Shown here in pieces: positions 17,802-27,780 of a DNA stretch of 64,000 nt. This DNA comes from an uncultured Pseudomonadota bacterium (GTDB lineage Bacteria > Pseudomonadota > Gammaproteobacteria > Burkholderiales > Rhodocyclaceae): assembly GCA_903951825.1 (NCBI GenBank), contig CAJBDJ010000074.1, positions 21,163 through 85,162 on the forward strand, in the 5' to 3' direction. Below the pieces are notes generated by a model that was not told the origin of the DNA, searched no databases, and worked only from the letters and a program-made list of their open reading frames with translations. A program made the position numbers and the translations under genes. How positions within the stretch are numbered: the stretch's first letter is position 1; the number at the start of each line of letters is the position of its first letter.

Positions 17802-19570
17802 CAGGCGACGCCCTCTTCGGCCTTTTGCATTTTGTAGAGCCGGGCGTAGAGACCGTCGCGCGCCAACAATTCGGCGTGTGAGCCTTCTTCCTGCTTCTGG
17901 CCGTGCGCCAGGGCGACGATGCGGTCGGCTCTCTCGACGGTAGACAGGCGATGGGCGATGACCAGCGTGCTGCGGCCGCGCATCAAGGCGTCGAGGGCAG
18001 CCTGGACGTGGCGCTCGGATTCGGTATCAAGCGCCGAGGTGGCTTCATCGAGAATCAGGATCGGCGCATCCTTCAGAATCGCCCGCGCAATCGCCAGACG
18101 CTGGCGCTGGCCGCCGGAGAGTTTGACGCCGTTTTCGCCGATCATCGTTTCCAGCCCTTGCGGCAAGATGTCGATGAATTCCAGGGCATGGGCGGCGGCG
18201 GCAGCGGCACGGATTTCTTCGCGCGTCGCGGCACGCTTGCCGCCGTAGGCAATATTGGCGGCAATCGTATCGTTGAAGAGAACCACATCCTGGCTGACCA
18301 GGGCGATGTTGTCGCGCAGGCTGCCGAGGCGAATGTGGTTCAAGGGATGGCCGTCAACGCGAATTTCACCGCCGTCAATGGCGTAAAAACGCGGCAGCAG
18401 ATTGGCCGCGGTCGTCTTGCCGCTGCCCGAGGGGCCGACCAGGGCGACACATTCGCCGGGCTGGATGGTCAGCGACAGCCCGTTCAGCGCCGGACGTTCG
18501 GCGCCGGGATAGGTGAACACAACCCGCTCAAACTCGACCAGTCCTTTGGCTCGCCCCAAAACCTCGCGGCCTTCATCGTGCTCGGCGGCCTCGTCGATCA
18601 GCGAAAAGACACTTTCGGCAGCCGCCAACCCACGCTGTATCGGCGCACTGACGTCGGCAATCCGGCGTAAGGGCGGCAGAATCATCAACATCGCGGTGAT
18701 GAATGAAACGAAACTGCCAACGGTGGTTTGTTCGTTACTGGCCTGCTTCAAGGCAACGCCCATGATGATGGCGATACCGGTGGCGGCAAAAAACTGGACG
18801 ATCGGGCTTTGCGCTGCAGTGGCCAGTGTCGCCCGCATTGCCAGGCGACGCTGTTCGCGCACCGATTTGTAAAAACGCGCTTCCTCGTAAGACTGTCCAC
18901 CAAAAATCTTGACCACCTTGTGCCCCTCGATCGCCTCCTGCAGCACTTGCGTGATGCGCCCCATCGATTCCTGCTGCCCTTTGGCCACTGCCCGCAAGCG
19001 GCGGCTGAAGCTGCGCACGACAAAAGCGATAAACGGTACGACGCTGAGCGTGATCAGCGTCAGTTGCCAGTTGAGGTAGAGCAACCAGACCATCAGGCCG
19101 ACAATCGATAACGAATCCTTGATCAGCGAAGTCAACGCATTGGTGGCCGCGCCGGCAACGCCGGTCACATCATAGGCAATGCGCGACATCAGGCGACCAG
19201 AGAGATTGTCGCTGTAGTAGCGTGTCGGCAGCCGCACCATGCGGGCGAACATCGCCTGACGCAGTTCGCTGACCACATTGTTCGAGACCCAGCTCATGGC
19301 GTATTCGCCGACGAAGCCGAAAACCGCGCGGGCGAGAAAAATACCCATGATCGCCAGCGGATAGATCAGCCAGTCCCACGACCCGGCACTACTGGAAAAA
19401 CCGTCATCGAGCAGTTTTTTCATCATCGCTGGAAAAACTGGCTCGGCGAGTGCCGACAAGCCCATGGCGACGAGGCCGATGGCAAAAACCTTCCAGTACG
19501 GACGAACGTAGGTCAGTAGCCGCAAATACAGTTGGCGACTGGTCATTTCACCCGGGTGTGCGGTAGCCAT
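17801..19570 (-). CDS. msbA: Lipid A/LPS exporter ATP-binding permease MsbA
   Basis: A 589-residue half-transporter of the type IV ABC exporter family. An N-terminal six-span domain (SALAEPVFPAMMKKLLDDGF is typical MsbA) is fused to an ATPase domain with Walker A GPSGSGKTT, the signature LSGGQRQRLAIARAI and Walker B ILILDEATSALD. MsbA flips lipid A-core across the inner membrane, and the surrounding glycosyltransferase operon supports that substrate. There is no C39 or other domain that would suggest protein secretion, so it is not a candidate partner for the RTX system at the right end. Confidence 0.95.
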   Translation of the reverse strand: MATAHPGEMTSRQLYLRLLTYVRPYWKVFAIGLVAMGLSALAEPVFPAMMKKLLDDGFSSSAGSWDWLIYPLAIMGIFLARAVFGFVGEYAMSWVSNNVVSELRQAMFARMVRLPTRYYSDNLSGRLMSRIAYDVTGVAGAATNALTSLIKDSLSIVGLMVWLLYLNWQLTLITLSVVPFIAFVVRSFSRRLRAVAKGQQESMGRITQVLQEAIEGHKVVKIFGGQSYEEARFYKSVREQRRLAMRATLATAAQSPIVQFFAATGIAIIMGVALKQASNEQTTVGSFVSFITAMLMILPPLRRIADVSAPIQRGLAAAESVFSLIDEAAEHDEGREVLGRAKGLVEFERVVFTYPGAERPALNGLSLTIQPGECVALVGPSGSGKTTAANLLPRFYAIDGGEIRVDGHPLNHIRLGSLRDNIALVSQDVVLFNDTIAANIAYGGKRAATREEIRAAAAAAHALEFIDILPQGLETMIGENGVKLSGGQRQRLAIARAILKDAPILILDEATSALDTESERHVQAALDALMRGRSTLVIAHRLSTVERADRIVALAHGQKQEEGSHAELLARDGLYARLYKMQKAEEGVA

Positions 19571-19575
19571 GAAAA

Positions 19576-20868
19576 TCAGAGCCGCCAGATTTTGAAATCG
19601 TGAGCGGGCACCGGCGACCAGTTGAGGGTGGCCTTGACATCAACGATCACTGCCGCCGGTTTGACGTAGACAGCCATGTCGGCGACCTGCAGCGCGGCGT
19701 AGCAGGTATGCGCGACGGCCAGCACGAGGGCATCGGCGGCGCCCATTTCGGCCGCCGGAAGCAGCCGGATTCCGTACTCATGCCAGGCCTCGTCGGCATC
19801 AGCCTCAGGGTCGGCGACAGCAACCTCAACCCCGTAGCTTTGCAGTTCGCGGACGATATCCGGCACTTTCGAATTCCTCACATCCGGGCAGTTTTCCTTG
19901 AACGTCAGACCGAGCACATTAACGCGGGCACCACGAATCCCCGAACCGTTAGCAATCATCAGCTTGATGGTTTTTTCGGCGATGAATTTCCCCATGCCGT
20001 CATTGATACGCCGTCCGGCCAGAATCACCTCGGGGTGATAACCGAGAATTTCCGCCTTGTGCGTCAGATAGTAGGGATCGACGCCAATGCAGTGGCCGCC
20101 GACGAGACCGGGGCGAAAGGGCAGGAAATTCCATTTGGTGCCGGCGGCCTGCAGGACTTCGGTGGTATCGATGCCGATGCGGTCGAAAATGATCGCCAAC
20201 TCGTTCATGAAGGCGATATTCAGATCGCGCTGGGCGTTTTCGATAACCTTGGCCGCCTCGGCGACCTTGATGCTTGAGGCGCGGTGGACGCCGGCGCGTA
20301 CCACCGATTCGTAAAGCGCCGCGACCCGCTCAAGGGTCGCCGGGGTATCGCCGGAAACCACCTTGGTAATCGTCGTCAAGGTATGAACGCGATCGCCAGG
20401 ATTGATGCGCTCGGGTGAATAGCCGACAAAGAAATCTTCACGCCACTTGAGTCCCGAGACTTTTTCGAGCACCGGGATGCACACTTCTTCGGTGGCACCC
20501 GGATAAACCGTGGACTCGTAAATAACCGTCGCGCCTCGCTTGATGTACTTGCCGACAAACTCGGAGGCGCCGACGAGCGCCGCAAAATCCGGCCGCCGCG
20601 CCTCATCGACGGGGGTTGGCACGGCGACGATCAGGTAATCAGCAGCGGCGAGCAAGGCCGGGTCGGCTGAAATTTGCAGTTGCCCGGCCTGTTTGAGGCC
20701 ATCACCGCCGACCTCGCCGGTCGGATCCTCGCCGGCGAGCAGCAAGGCAACCTTGCGTGCCGAGACATCGAAACCAATGGTCGGACGAACCCGGCCAAAT
20801 TCGACTGCCAGGGGCAGGCCGACATAACCCAACCCAACGACGGCAACGACTTCCTGAGGATGATCCAT
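19576..20868 (-). CDS. Nucleotide-sugar dehydrogenase (TviB/WbpO-like)
   Basis: A 430-residue UDP-sugar 6-dehydrogenase. It shows the Rossmann motif AVVGLGYVGLPLAVEFG, the central ESTVYPGATEEVCIPVLE, a catalytic Cys in GGHCIGVDPYYL (~residue 258), and the C-terminal GLTFKENCPDVRNSKVPDIV. The pattern is closest to UDP-N-acetylhexosamine dehydrogenases (Vi-antigen TviB group), giving a UDP-hexosaminuronic acid for surface glycan. No epimerase partner is in the window. The ATG at 20866-20868 was chosen over an upstream GTG at 20875-20877. Confidence 0.92.
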   Translation of the reverse strand: MDHPQEVVAVVGLGYVGLPLAVEFGRVRPTIGFDVSARKVALLLAGEDPTGEVGGDGLKQAGQLQISADPALLAAADYLIVAVPTPVDEARRPDFAALVGASEFVGKYIKRGATVIYESTVYPGATEEVCIPVLEKVSGLKWREDFFVGYSPERINPGDRVHTLTTITKVVSGDTPATLERVAALYESVVRAGVHRASSIKVAEAAKVIENAQRDLNIAFMNELAIIFDRIGIDTTEVLQAAGTKWNFLPFRPGLVGGHCIGVDPYYLTHKAEILGYHPEVILAGRRINDGMGKFIAEKTIKLMIANGSGIRGARVNVLGLTFKENCPDVRNSKVPDIVRELQSYGVEVAVADPEADADEAWHEYGIRLLPAAEMGAADALVLAVAHTCYAALQVADMAVYVKPAAVIVDVKATLNWSPVPAHDFKIWRL

Positions 20869-20892
20869 GGCTTGCACGCTAAATAAAATCGA

Positions 20893-22059
20893 TTATAACC
20901 CGCGCCCAAGCGGCGCCTCTGAAGCCAGGCGGCGGTAAAGCGCCAACAAGCGTTCGGCCATCGCCTCCAGCGTCAGCGGGACGGCCGCCGTGCGCGCCGC
21001 TGAACGCATTTGCAGGTTGCCGGCGCCGGCCGCAAGCGCGTCAAGGCGACAAGTCAGAGCCTGATGATCGAGGGCATCAACGACCCAGCCGTTTTCGCCG
21101 TCGCGAATCCACTCGCGGGCGCCGCAAGTAGTCGACGTCAGTACCGGCAAACCGCAGGCCAGCGCCTCCAGTGCCGCGTTGGGGCAGGGATCGTAGAGGG
21201 TCGGCAAAACAAAACCGTCGGCCGCCCCGTACCACGGCCGAACATCCTGCAGCGGGCCGGTGAAGTGGGTGCGCCCGGCGATCCCGAGCCGGGTGGCGAG
21301 CGCCGCCATTGCCGCTCGCCGGCGATCTGCCCCGACAATCACCAGATGCGCCCGCTCGTCGGCCATGCCGGCCAAGGCGCGCAATAGCTGCGGAACCCCT
21401 TTGCGCTCAAAACCGCTACCGACAAACAGCAATAGCGGTGCCGCCGGCGGAATCCCGGCCGCCTCGCGGGTAGCGGCGCGAAAGGTATCAGCCAGGGTCG
21501 GGCTGAAAAGTTCGGTATCGACGCCGTTGTAGATAACCACCAGCTGGCTGCGCTCAACACCATAAATGGCATGAATTTCCTCGGCCACCATCTGTGAATT
21601 GCAGATCACCGCCCGCAGCGACGGGTGGCGCAACATCTCGGCCTCGGCGGCGAGCACGTAGCGATGGTAGGGCGAGCAAGCTTGGGCAAGTCGTTGCGGC
21701 CAGTTCAGGACGCGCTGGCGATGCTTCAACCAGGCGGCATGAAGGCCGTCACCGGCGCGAAAAATCATGGCGCCGGGAATCCGCTCATGCGACTGGGTAA
21801 TATCGAAGCCCCCCTTGGTCATCTCCAGCTGGGCGGCAATGGCAAAGCTGCGATCGCGTGCGGCGCGCCCCCCGAACAATCGTGAATAGGGCGGGTCGCA
21901 GCGTATCTGGCGAAAGCCGCCGGCGGTGGCGCCGGACCAGTTACGGGTGATCAGGGTCACTTCGGCACCGTCGCCGGCCAGCGCCCCGAGCGCCCGTTCG
22001 ACAAAGCGTTCGGCGCCGCCAAACGGGTTGTAGCGCTGGCGAATGAGGGCGATTTTCAA
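20893..22059 (-). CDS. Glycosyltransferase family 4 (WaaG-like)
   Basis: A 388-residue GT4 enzyme. It starts LKIALIRQRYNPFGGAERFVERAL, close to the WaaG (LPS glucosyltransferase I) N-terminus. It continues with ITQSHERIPGAMIFRAGDGLHAAWL and a C-domain with FVGSGFERKGVPQLLRAL and LYDPCPNAALEALACGLPVLTS. The start is a TTG at 22057-22059 that overlaps the previous stop (TTGA). A more upstream ATG in frame has no homologous sequence. It probably adds a hexose to heptose in the LPS core. Confidence 0.88.
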   Translation of the reverse strand: MKIALIRQRYNPFGGAERFVERALGALAGDGAEVTLITRNWSGATAGGFRQIRCDPPYSRLFGGRAARDRSFAIAAQLEMTKGGFDITQSHERIPGAMIFRAGDGLHAAWLKHRQRVLNWPQRLAQACSPYHRYVLAAEAEMLRHPSLRAVICNSQMVAEEIHAIYGVERSQLVVIYNGVDTELFSPTLADTFRAATREAAGIPPAAPLLLFVGSGFERKGVPQLLRALAGMADERAHLVIVGADRRRAAMAALATRLGIAGRTHFTGPLQDVRPWYGAADGFVLPTLYDPCPNAALEALACGLPVLTSTTCGAREWIRDGENGWVVDALDHQALTCRLDALAAGAGNLQMRSAARTAAVPLTLEAMAERLLALYRRLASEAPLGRGL

Positions 22060-23150
22060 GGGGCCAGCAGCTCGTGGACGGCCGTCAGCACCTGACTGAC
22101 TGGCAAGGAAGCCAGACAATCGCTGATCTTGCCGCCGCCGCAACCATCAACGCCGCACGGCCGGCACGGGTGGCGGCCGCTACTGACGACGCGAAACGGG
22201 ACGCCCCATGGCCCCCACTGCTGGTCGCCGGAGGGGCCGAAAAGCGCCAGCGTCGGCGTGCCGACGGCGGCCGCCATGTGCATTGGTGCCGAATCGACAC
22301 CAATGAACAATTTGGCGGCCTGGGTTAGCGCGGCCATTTCCTTCAGCGACAAGCGGCCACCCAGGCTGAAAGCCGGCCGCCGCAGTCGTCCCTGAATCGC
22401 CTCCAGCATGTGTTTCTCGTCGTTGCTCGGGGCGGCGGTGAGTACAACGGCGTGACCTTCTTCGTGTAGGAGATCAATCAGCGCCGCCATGCTGGCCGCC
22501 GGCCAGCATTTGAAAAACCAGCGCGAAGCCGGATGAATGTGGATGAAATCACCGCCGGCCAGGCCAAATCCGGCCAAATGTTCGCCGACGCGGGCAACCG
22601 CCGCCGCCCCGGCGACCAGCGTCAGGCGCCGCTCATCGGAGGCCGGCTGGATACCGAGGCGGCGCAAGGAATCGAGACTGGTTTCGACCATGTGACGACG
22701 CGCGTTGTGCTGCGACTGTAAATGCGTAAAGCTCGCCGCCCAGAAGCGCCGGCGCCCCTTGACCTGCGGCGCGAGCGACCAGCGCGGCCTGAGCAGTCGG
22801 GACAACCAGGCGCCGCGCCAATGCTCGGTCAGGTGAATGATCAAATCGTAGTGACGCGCCTGCAAGGTGGCGAGCAAGCGGAGTTCGGCACGCACCTGAG
22901 CCGCGACGCCGAGCTTTTTCCATTGGCGGTCAATGACGTGAACCGTCGCAACCGCCGGGTGCAGGGTCAGCATCTCAGCGGTATCGGCGTAGACCAGCGC
23001 ATCCACCTCGAGCTGCGGGATATGGTTCTTGAGCACGGAAAAAACCGGCGAGCTGACGAGAACGTCGCCGTGATGACGCAATTTGATCACCAGAACACGC
23101 TTGATCTGGTCAAGCGGTATGGCATCAGACAAGGGATTGAAGGTTTCCAT
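22056..23150 (-). CDS. Glycosyltransferase family 9 (LPS heptosyltransferase III/WaaQ-like)
   Basis: A 364-residue GT9 protein and the first gene of the LPS operon. The N-domain reads IKRVLVIKLRHHGDVLVSSPVFSVLKNHIP, with R-H-H-G-D as in WaaQ-type enzymes. The donor site is LFIGVDSAPMHMAAAVGTPTLALFGPSGD. The C-terminus has a Cys cluster (CRPCGVDGCGGGKISDC). The frame stays open 62 codons upstream, but the ATG at 23148-23150 starts the conserved region. A 106-bp gap separates it from the divergent EamA gene and should hold the operon promoter. Confidence 0.9.
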   Translation of the reverse strand: METFNPLSDAIPLDQIKRVLVIKLRHHGDVLVSSPVFSVLKNHIPQLEVDALVYADTAEMLTLHPAVATVHVIDRQWKKLGVAAQVRAELRLLATLQARHYDLIIHLTEHWRGAWLSRLLRPRWSLAPQVKGRRRFWAASFTHLQSQHNARRHMVETSLDSLRRLGIQPASDERRLTLVAGAAAVARVGEHLAGFGLAGGDFIHIHPASRWFFKCWPAASMAALIDLLHEEGHAVVLTAAPSNDEKHMLEAIQGRLRRPAFSLGGRLSLKEMAALTQAAKLFIGVDSAPMHMAAAVGTPTLALFGPSGDQQWGPWGVPFRVVSSGRHPCRPCGVDGCGGGKISDCLASLPVSQVLTAVHELLAP

Positions 23151-23256
23151 GGCGGCTATTTTAGCGTCCGGCGCAACGCCGATTGCCGCAAAATTCCGCC
23201 ACACGCCTTCGCCACCTGAACATCCGGTGCGCAATCCGGCACTAGAATGACCGCCT

Positions 23257-24111
23257 ATGCAGCGCTTCTCCCCTTTTCTCTTCGTTTTTCTCTGGAGTAC
23301 CGGCTTTATCGGCGCCAAATACGGTTTGCCGTACACCGAGCCGCTATCATTCCTGCTGACCCGTTATGGCCTGGTGATCACGCTGATGCTCGGCATCGCC
23401 CTGGCGACGCGTGCACCCTGGCCGCTTGAGCCGCTGCAATGGCTGCATATTGGCATTTCCGGCGTGCTTGTTCATGCGGTTTATCTCGGCGGGGTGTTTG
23501 TCGCCATCAAACACGGCTTGCCGGCCGGCGTCACGGCGCTAGTCGTCGGCCTGCAGCCCTTGCTCACCGCGTTCGGCGCCGGCTGTTTTCTCGGTGAAAA
23601 GGTGAATACCCGGCAATGGACGGGATTGGGGCTTGGCTTTGTCGGCGTCAGCCTGGTCGTTGCAGATAAATTTGGCACGCTTGCCGCGCTCGGGCCGATG
23701 CTTGTTCCAGCACTTGTTGCCTTGCTCGGGATCACCGCCGGGACGCTCTACCAAAAGCGCTTCTGTGCCAAGTTTGACTTGCGCACCGGTGCCGTCATCC
23801 AGTTTGTGCCAACTGCCATCGTCACCGCCATTGCCGTCGCGTTCTTTGAAAATTATCAGATCGAATGGACGGGTTCTTTCATCTTCGCTCTCGGCTGGCT
23901 GGTGCTGGTTTTGTCGATAGGCGCCATCAGCCTGCTCAACCTGTTGATTCGCAGCGGCAGCGCCGTCAATGTGGCGAGCTTGTTTTACCTGACGCCGCCG
24001 ACCACTGCCCTGATTGCCTGGGTGATTTTTGGTGAAACCCTGACACCGACCGCAATCATCGGCATGGTGATCGCCGTCAGCGGCGTTTATCTCGTCGCGC
24101 GGCCGAAATGA
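23257..24111 (+). CDS. EamA/DMT-superfamily transporter
   Basis: A 284-residue inner-membrane protein with ten predicted spans, arranged as two EamA repeats (first [17 protein letters not shown], second [29 protein letters not shown]). The APxxAxxxAxxxxGE-like end of the second repeat is visible. Family members export metabolites or amino acids; the substrate cannot be inferred. The stop overlaps the ruvC start by 4 nt (ATGA), so it is likely the first gene of the ruvC transcript. Confidence 0.9.
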   Translation: MQRFSPFLFVFLWSTGFIGAKYGLPYTEPLSFLLTRYGLVITLMLGIALATRAPWPLEPLQWLHIGISGVLVHAVYLGGVFVAIKHGLPAGVTALVVGLQPLLTAFGAGCFLGEKVNTRQWTGLGLGFVGVSLVVADKFGTLAALGPMLVPALVALLGITAGTLYQKRFCAKFDLRTGAVIQFVPTAIVTAIAVAFFENYQIEWTGSFIFALGWLVLVLSIGAISLLNLLIRSGSAVNVASLFYLTPPTTALIAWVIFGETLTPTAIIGMVIAVSGVYLVARPK

Positions 24112-24641
24112 GTGTCCCGCGCCTCCTCGGCATCGACCCCGGCCTGCGCGTCACCGGTTTTGGCGTCATCGAAATCCACGGCAAAGAGCTGCGCTATGTG
24201 GCCAGCGGCTGCATCAAGTCGAACGACAAACTGTCATTGCCGGCACGGATCAAAACCTTGTTTGCCGGGCTCAGCGAAGTGATCGCCACCTATCAACCGA
24301 ACCAGGCGGCGCTGGAAAAAGTGTTTGTCAATGTCAATCCGCAATCGACCCTGCTCCTCGGACAAGCCCGCGGCGCGGCGCTCAGCGCGTTGGTTCATGC
24401 CGATTTGCCAGTCGCCGAATACACCGCCTTGCAGATCAAGCAGGCGGTGGTCGGGCAAGGCAAGGCGGCCAAGGAACAGGTTCAGGCGATGGTCATCCGG
24501 CTCCTCAAGCTGCCCGGCGCGCCGACGGCTGACGCTGCCGATGCCCTGGCCTGCGCGATTTGCCACGCCCACGGCGGGCAAGGCCTGGGGGCACTGTCGA
24601 CAGCAGGGTATCGCATTCGTGGCGGACGACTGATAGGATGA
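24108..24641 (+). CDS. ruvC: Holliday junction resolvase RuvC
   Basis: A 177-residue RuvC nuclease. The catalytic acidic residues can be placed: Asp in [12 protein letters not shown], Glu in [10 protein letters not shown], and Asp pairs in [16 protein letters not shown]. The Gln-rich [18 protein letters not shown] matches the DNA-contact loop. RuvC cuts Holliday junctions presented by RuvAB. It is followed by ruvA after 34 nt. The ruv genes are split by an AI-2E-family gene between ruvA and ruvB. Confidence 0.97.
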   Translation: MSVPRLLGIDPGLRVTGFGVIEIHGKELRYVASGCIKSNDKLSLPARIKTLFAGLSEVIATYQPNQAALEKVFVNVNPQSTLLLGQARGAALSALVHADLPVAEYTALQIKQAVVGQGKAAKEQVQAMVIRLLKLPGAPTADAADALACAICHAHGGQGLGALSTAGYRIRGGRLIG

Positions 24642-24675
24642 CAAACTGTTCGAACATACAGTACCAGGATTGCCC

Positions 24676-25254
24676 ATGATTGGAAGACTGAGCGGCCTGC
24701 TCGCCGAGAAGAACCCGCCGCAGATCGTGCTTGACGTCAACGGCGTCGGCTACGAACTCGACGTCCCGATGAGCACTTATTACAACCTGCCGGCGAGCGG
24801 CGAAAAAACCATGCTGCTGACGCACTTCGCGGTGCGCGAGGACGGCCATTATCTCTACGGCTTTCTCAGTGAAGCCGAACGCTTTGCCTTTCGCCAACTG
24901 CTCAAAGTCTCCGGCATCGGTGCGCGCACCGCGCTCTCCGTACTTTCCGGTCTCTCGGTCGGCGATCTGGCAGCGGCCATTGCGCAACAAGAACTCGGCC
25001 GGCTGATCAAGATTCCCGGTATCGGCAAAAAGACGGCCGAGCGACTGCTGCTTGAACTCAAGGGCAAGCTCGCCGAAGCCAGCGGAATTTCCTTGAATAT
25101 TGCGGCCAACGACGAAAAACAGGACATCTCCAATGCCCTGCTCGCCCTCGGCTACAACGAAAAAGAAGCCGCCTCGGCGATGCGCCAATTACCGGCCGAT
25201 ATCGGCACCTCCAACGGTATCCGGCAGGCACTCAAATTGTTGTCCAAAGCCTGA
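24676..25254 (+). CDS. ruvA: Holliday junction branch migration protein RuvA
   Basis: A 192-residue RuvA with the three canonical parts: an OB-fold domain ([31 protein letters not shown]), two helix-hairpin-helix motifs ([19 protein letters not shown] and [23 protein letters not shown]), and a C-terminal RuvB-binding helical domain ([20 protein letters not shown]). It forms tetramers on Holliday junctions. The ATG at 24676 is chosen over a TTG 6 nt upstream. Its stop overlaps the next ATG by one base. Confidence 0.97.
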   Translation: MIGRLSGLLAEKNPPQIVLDVNGVGYELDVPMSTYYNLPASGEKTMLLTHFAVREDGHYLYGFLSEAERFAFRQLLKVSGIGARTALSVLSGLSVGDLAAAIAQQELGRLIKIPGIGKKTAERLLLELKGKLAEASGISLNIAANDEKQDISNALLALGYNEKEAASAMRQLPADIGTSNGIRQALKLLSKA

Positions 25255-26309
25255 TGTTCAGCGAAGAAAACCCCAAGCGGCTGGCGCAAATCGCCCTCGT
25301 CGTCCTGCTCATCATTGGCTGCATCGCCGTGCTCTGGCCGATGATCGGTGCCGTTCTGTTCGCTTTTGTCATTTGGGTCTGCACCTGGCCGCTCTACTCG
25401 GAAAAGCTGCTGCCCCGCCTCGGGAGCCGCAACTGGCTCGGTGCCACGCTGATGACCTTGCTGCTGGTGCTGATCATGCTGCTGCCGATGATCTTTCTCG
25501 CCGGCAGCATCGCCAGCGGCAGCGAAGCGCTTATTGATTTTCTGCGCCCCTACATCGCTGCCGGCCTACCCAAAGCCGCCCCCGCCTGGCTGAGCGGATT
25601 GCCACTGATTGGCGCGGATATTGCCGCCTTCTGGCGGCGGGTCGCCAACAACCACGCCGAACTCAACTCGCTGCTCGCCCAACTGATTGTTCCCGCCCGG
25701 CAAATGCTGCTCTCGCTCGGCAGCTTCGCGGCCAACGGGTTGCTGCAACTGGCATTGGTCCTGTTTGTCATCTTTTTCATGTTCCGCGACGGCGCTTCCC
25801 TCGCCCATGGGCTGATCGTTGGCGCCCACAAACTGGGTGGCGAACTTGGTGAAGAAATGCTCGAAAAAGCCCGTGGCACCGTCGTTGGCGTCATGCTCGG
25901 CCTGGTCGGCACGGCGGCAGCACAAGGCACGGTGGCGATGATTGGCTTCTACATTGCCGGCGTACCGCAAGCTGCGCTGCTCGGGTTTGCCACTTTCTTT
26001 CTGTCGATGATTCCGATCGGCCCACCGCTGATCTGGGGCGGCGCAGCCGCCTGGCTGTACGGTCAGGAGCAAACCGGCTGGGCGGTTTTCATGGTGATTT
26101 GGGGAATTCTCGTCGTCAGCAGTATCGACAACTTTTTGAAGCCTTTCCTGATGGCGCGCGGCTCGGGAATTTCCATTTTGCTGATCGCCCTCGGCGTCCT
26201 TGGCGGGATACTCGTCTTCGGCTTCATCGGCATCTTTCTCGGCCCGGTACTGCTCGCCCTTGGCCACATGCTCTTTAGCCGATGGACGCGGGACGAGGCC
26301 AGCACGTGA
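25254..26309 (+). CDS. AI-2E family (PerM/YdiK-like) membrane transporter
   Basis: A 351-residue polytopic protein of the AI-2E exporter-like superfamily. It has two N-terminal spans, the large soluble-type insert with amphipathic helices, then a cluster of spans including [26 protein letters not shown], the family hallmark with its conserved P-x-G-P. Members export small molecules or ions; the name from AI-2 is not evidence of that substrate. It is inserted between ruvA (1-nt overlap) and ruvB (GTGA overlap), so it is probably cotranscribed with both. Confidence 0.9.
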   Translation: MFSEENPKRLAQIALVVLLIIGCIAVLWPMIGAVLFAFVIWVCTWPLYSEKLLPRLGSRNWLGATLMTLLLVLIMLLPMIFLAGSIASGSEALIDFLRPYIAAGLPKAAPAWLSGLPLIGADIAAFWRRVANNHAELNSLLAQLIVPARQMLLSLGSFAANGLLQLALVLFVIFFMFRDGASLAHGLIVGAHKLGGELGEEMLEKARGTVVGVMLGLVGTAAAQGTVAMIGFYIAGVPQAALLGFATFFLSMIPIGPPLIWGGAAAWLYGQEQTGWAVFMVIWGILVVSSIDNFLKPFLMARGSGISILLIALGVLGGILVFGFIGIFLGPVLLALGHMLFSRWTRDEAST

Positions 26310-27391
26310 TAGAAACCGACAAACTGGTCGCCGCGCAAAGCCATCCCCAGCCGGATACGGTCGACCGAATCATTGCCCCGAATTCCAAATCCGCGCAGGA
26401 AGAAGCCCTCGAACGCGCACTGCGCCCCAAGCGGCTGACCGACTACACCGGCCAGGTGAAAATCCGCGAGCAACTGGAAATCTTCATCCAGGCTGCCCGC
26501 AAGCGCAGCGAATCGCTTGATCACGTCTTGCTTTTCGGCCCGCCGGGGCTGGGTAAAACAACCCTGGCTCATATCGTCGCGCACGAAATGGGGGTCAATA
26601 TGCGCTCGACCTCCGGCCCGGTACTCGAACGCGCCGGCGATCTCGCCGCCATCCTGACCAATCTTGAGCCGCACGACGTTCTCTTCATCGACGAAATCCA
26701 TCGCCTGAGTCCGGTTGTTGAAGAAATACTCTACCCGGCGCTCGAAGATTTCCAGATCGACATCATGATCGGCGAAGGCCCCGCAGCACGCTCGGTCAAA
26801 CTTGATTTGCCTCCTTTTACCCTGGTCGGCGCGACCACCCGCGCCGGGATGCTGACCAACCCGCTACGCGACCGCTTCGGCATCGTCGCCCGCCTTGAGT
26901 TCTATTCGGCGGAAGAACTGCAAAGCATCGTCCTCCGCTCAGCCACCTTGCTCAACGCGCCCACCGACCCGCAGGGTGCCCTCGAAATCGCCAGGCGCTC
27001 ACGCGGCACGCCCCGTATCGCCAACCGCCTGCTGCGCCGCGTGCGCGACTACGCCGAAGTCAAGTCCGACGGCAACATCACGCGCCAAATCGCCGACAAG
27101 GCACTGATCATGCTCGACGTCGACTCGGCCGGCCTCGACATCATGGATCGCAAACTGCTCACCGCCATCATCGACAAATTTGCCGGCGGCCCGGTGGGTG
27201 TCGACAACATCGCCGCAGCGATTGGCGAAGCACGCGACACCATCGAGGATGTCCTAGAACCCTACCTGATCCAGCAAGGCTACCTGCAACGCACCCTGCG
27301 CGGACGCATCGCAACACCCGCCGTCTATCGCCACCTAGGCATCGCCGAACCCAACAGCGCCGTTATTCGCGACCTGCTTTCAGAGACTTGA
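26306..27391 (+). CDS. ruvB: Holliday junction ATP-dependent helicase RuvB
   Basis: A 361-residue AAA+ motor. Walker A is GPPGLGKTT, Walker B is [11 protein letters not shown], sensor 1 is [18 protein letters not shown], and the C-terminal winged-helix domain ends [14 protein letters not shown]. RuvB drives branch migration on RuvA-bound junctions. I start it at GTG 26306, which overlaps the upstream stop (GTGA) and gives [11 protein letters not shown], matching RuvB N-termini. An ATG 24 nt upstream is possible but lies inside the previous gene. Confidence 0.96.
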   Translation: MIETDKLVAAQSHPQPDTVDRIIAPNSKSAQEEALERALRPKRLTDYTGQVKIREQLEIFIQAARKRSESLDHVLLFGPPGLGKTTLAHIVAHEMGVNMRSTSGPVLERAGDLAAILTNLEPHDVLFIDEIHRLSPVVEEILYPALEDFQIDIMIGEGPAARSVKLDLPPFTLVGATTRAGMLTNPLRDRFGIVARLEFYSAEELQSIVLRSATLLNAPTDPQGALEIARRSRGTPRIANRLLRRVRDYAEVKSDGNITRQIADKALIMLDVDSAGLDIMDRKLLTAIIDKFAGGPVGVDNIAAAIGEARDTIEDVLEPYLIQQGYLQRTLRGRIATPAVYRHLGIAEPNSAVIRDLLSET

Positions 27392-27582
27392 GGCTCCTAC
27401 TTGGCAAATTAACCCTCCTTGGAATTGACTACTCTGGGGCTCGTATGACATGTAAAATATGACGACGTAGAACAATGCTTCGTCGCTGGCAAGGTGCGTT
27501 AGTCAAGGTTAGGTCGTCCCACATTCGATCTGGCAACCCAGCAAAATTAGCCATCAACAATGTTTTTTGAAAGGATTTGGTC

Positions 27583-27780
27583 ATGCGTTTGATTATTTCA
27601 CTGCTTCTCCCTTGGCTTACGTTTTTCACGATAGGCCGACCCATTGCTGGCGTCATCTGTCTGATTTTGCAATTGACTCTGATAGGTTGGATTCCAGCAA
27701 CGATTTGGGCTGTGTATTCTTTGGGTCAGTACAAGACCGACAAGAAGATCGAAAAGGCTCTTGGACAAAGGGGTGCATAA
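27583..27780 (+). CDS. YqaE/Pmp3-family small membrane protein
   Basis: A 65-residue protein with two transmembrane helices: LIISLLLPWLTFFTIGRPIAGVICLILQLTLIGWIPATIWAVYSL, then a charged QYKTDKKIEKAL tail. This is the Pmp3/YqaE proteolipid family, linked in yeast and plants to membrane-potential and salt stress responses; its bacterial role is poorly known. A Shine-Dalgarno-like AAAGGA sits about 10 nt upstream of the ATG. It is the first gene of a small island between ruvB and ybgC and is followed immediately (stop next to ATG) by a lipoprotein gene. Confidence 0.88.
   Translation: MRLIISLLLPWLTFFTIGRPIAGVICLILQLTLIGWIPATIWAVYSLGQYKTDKKIEKALGQRGA

Noticed and set aside
17801..19570. MsbA as the missing ABC exporter for the RTX system
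   Set aside because: It sits in the LPS operon, 34 kb away, with all features of a lipid flippase and no protease-like or T1SS-type N-terminal domain.
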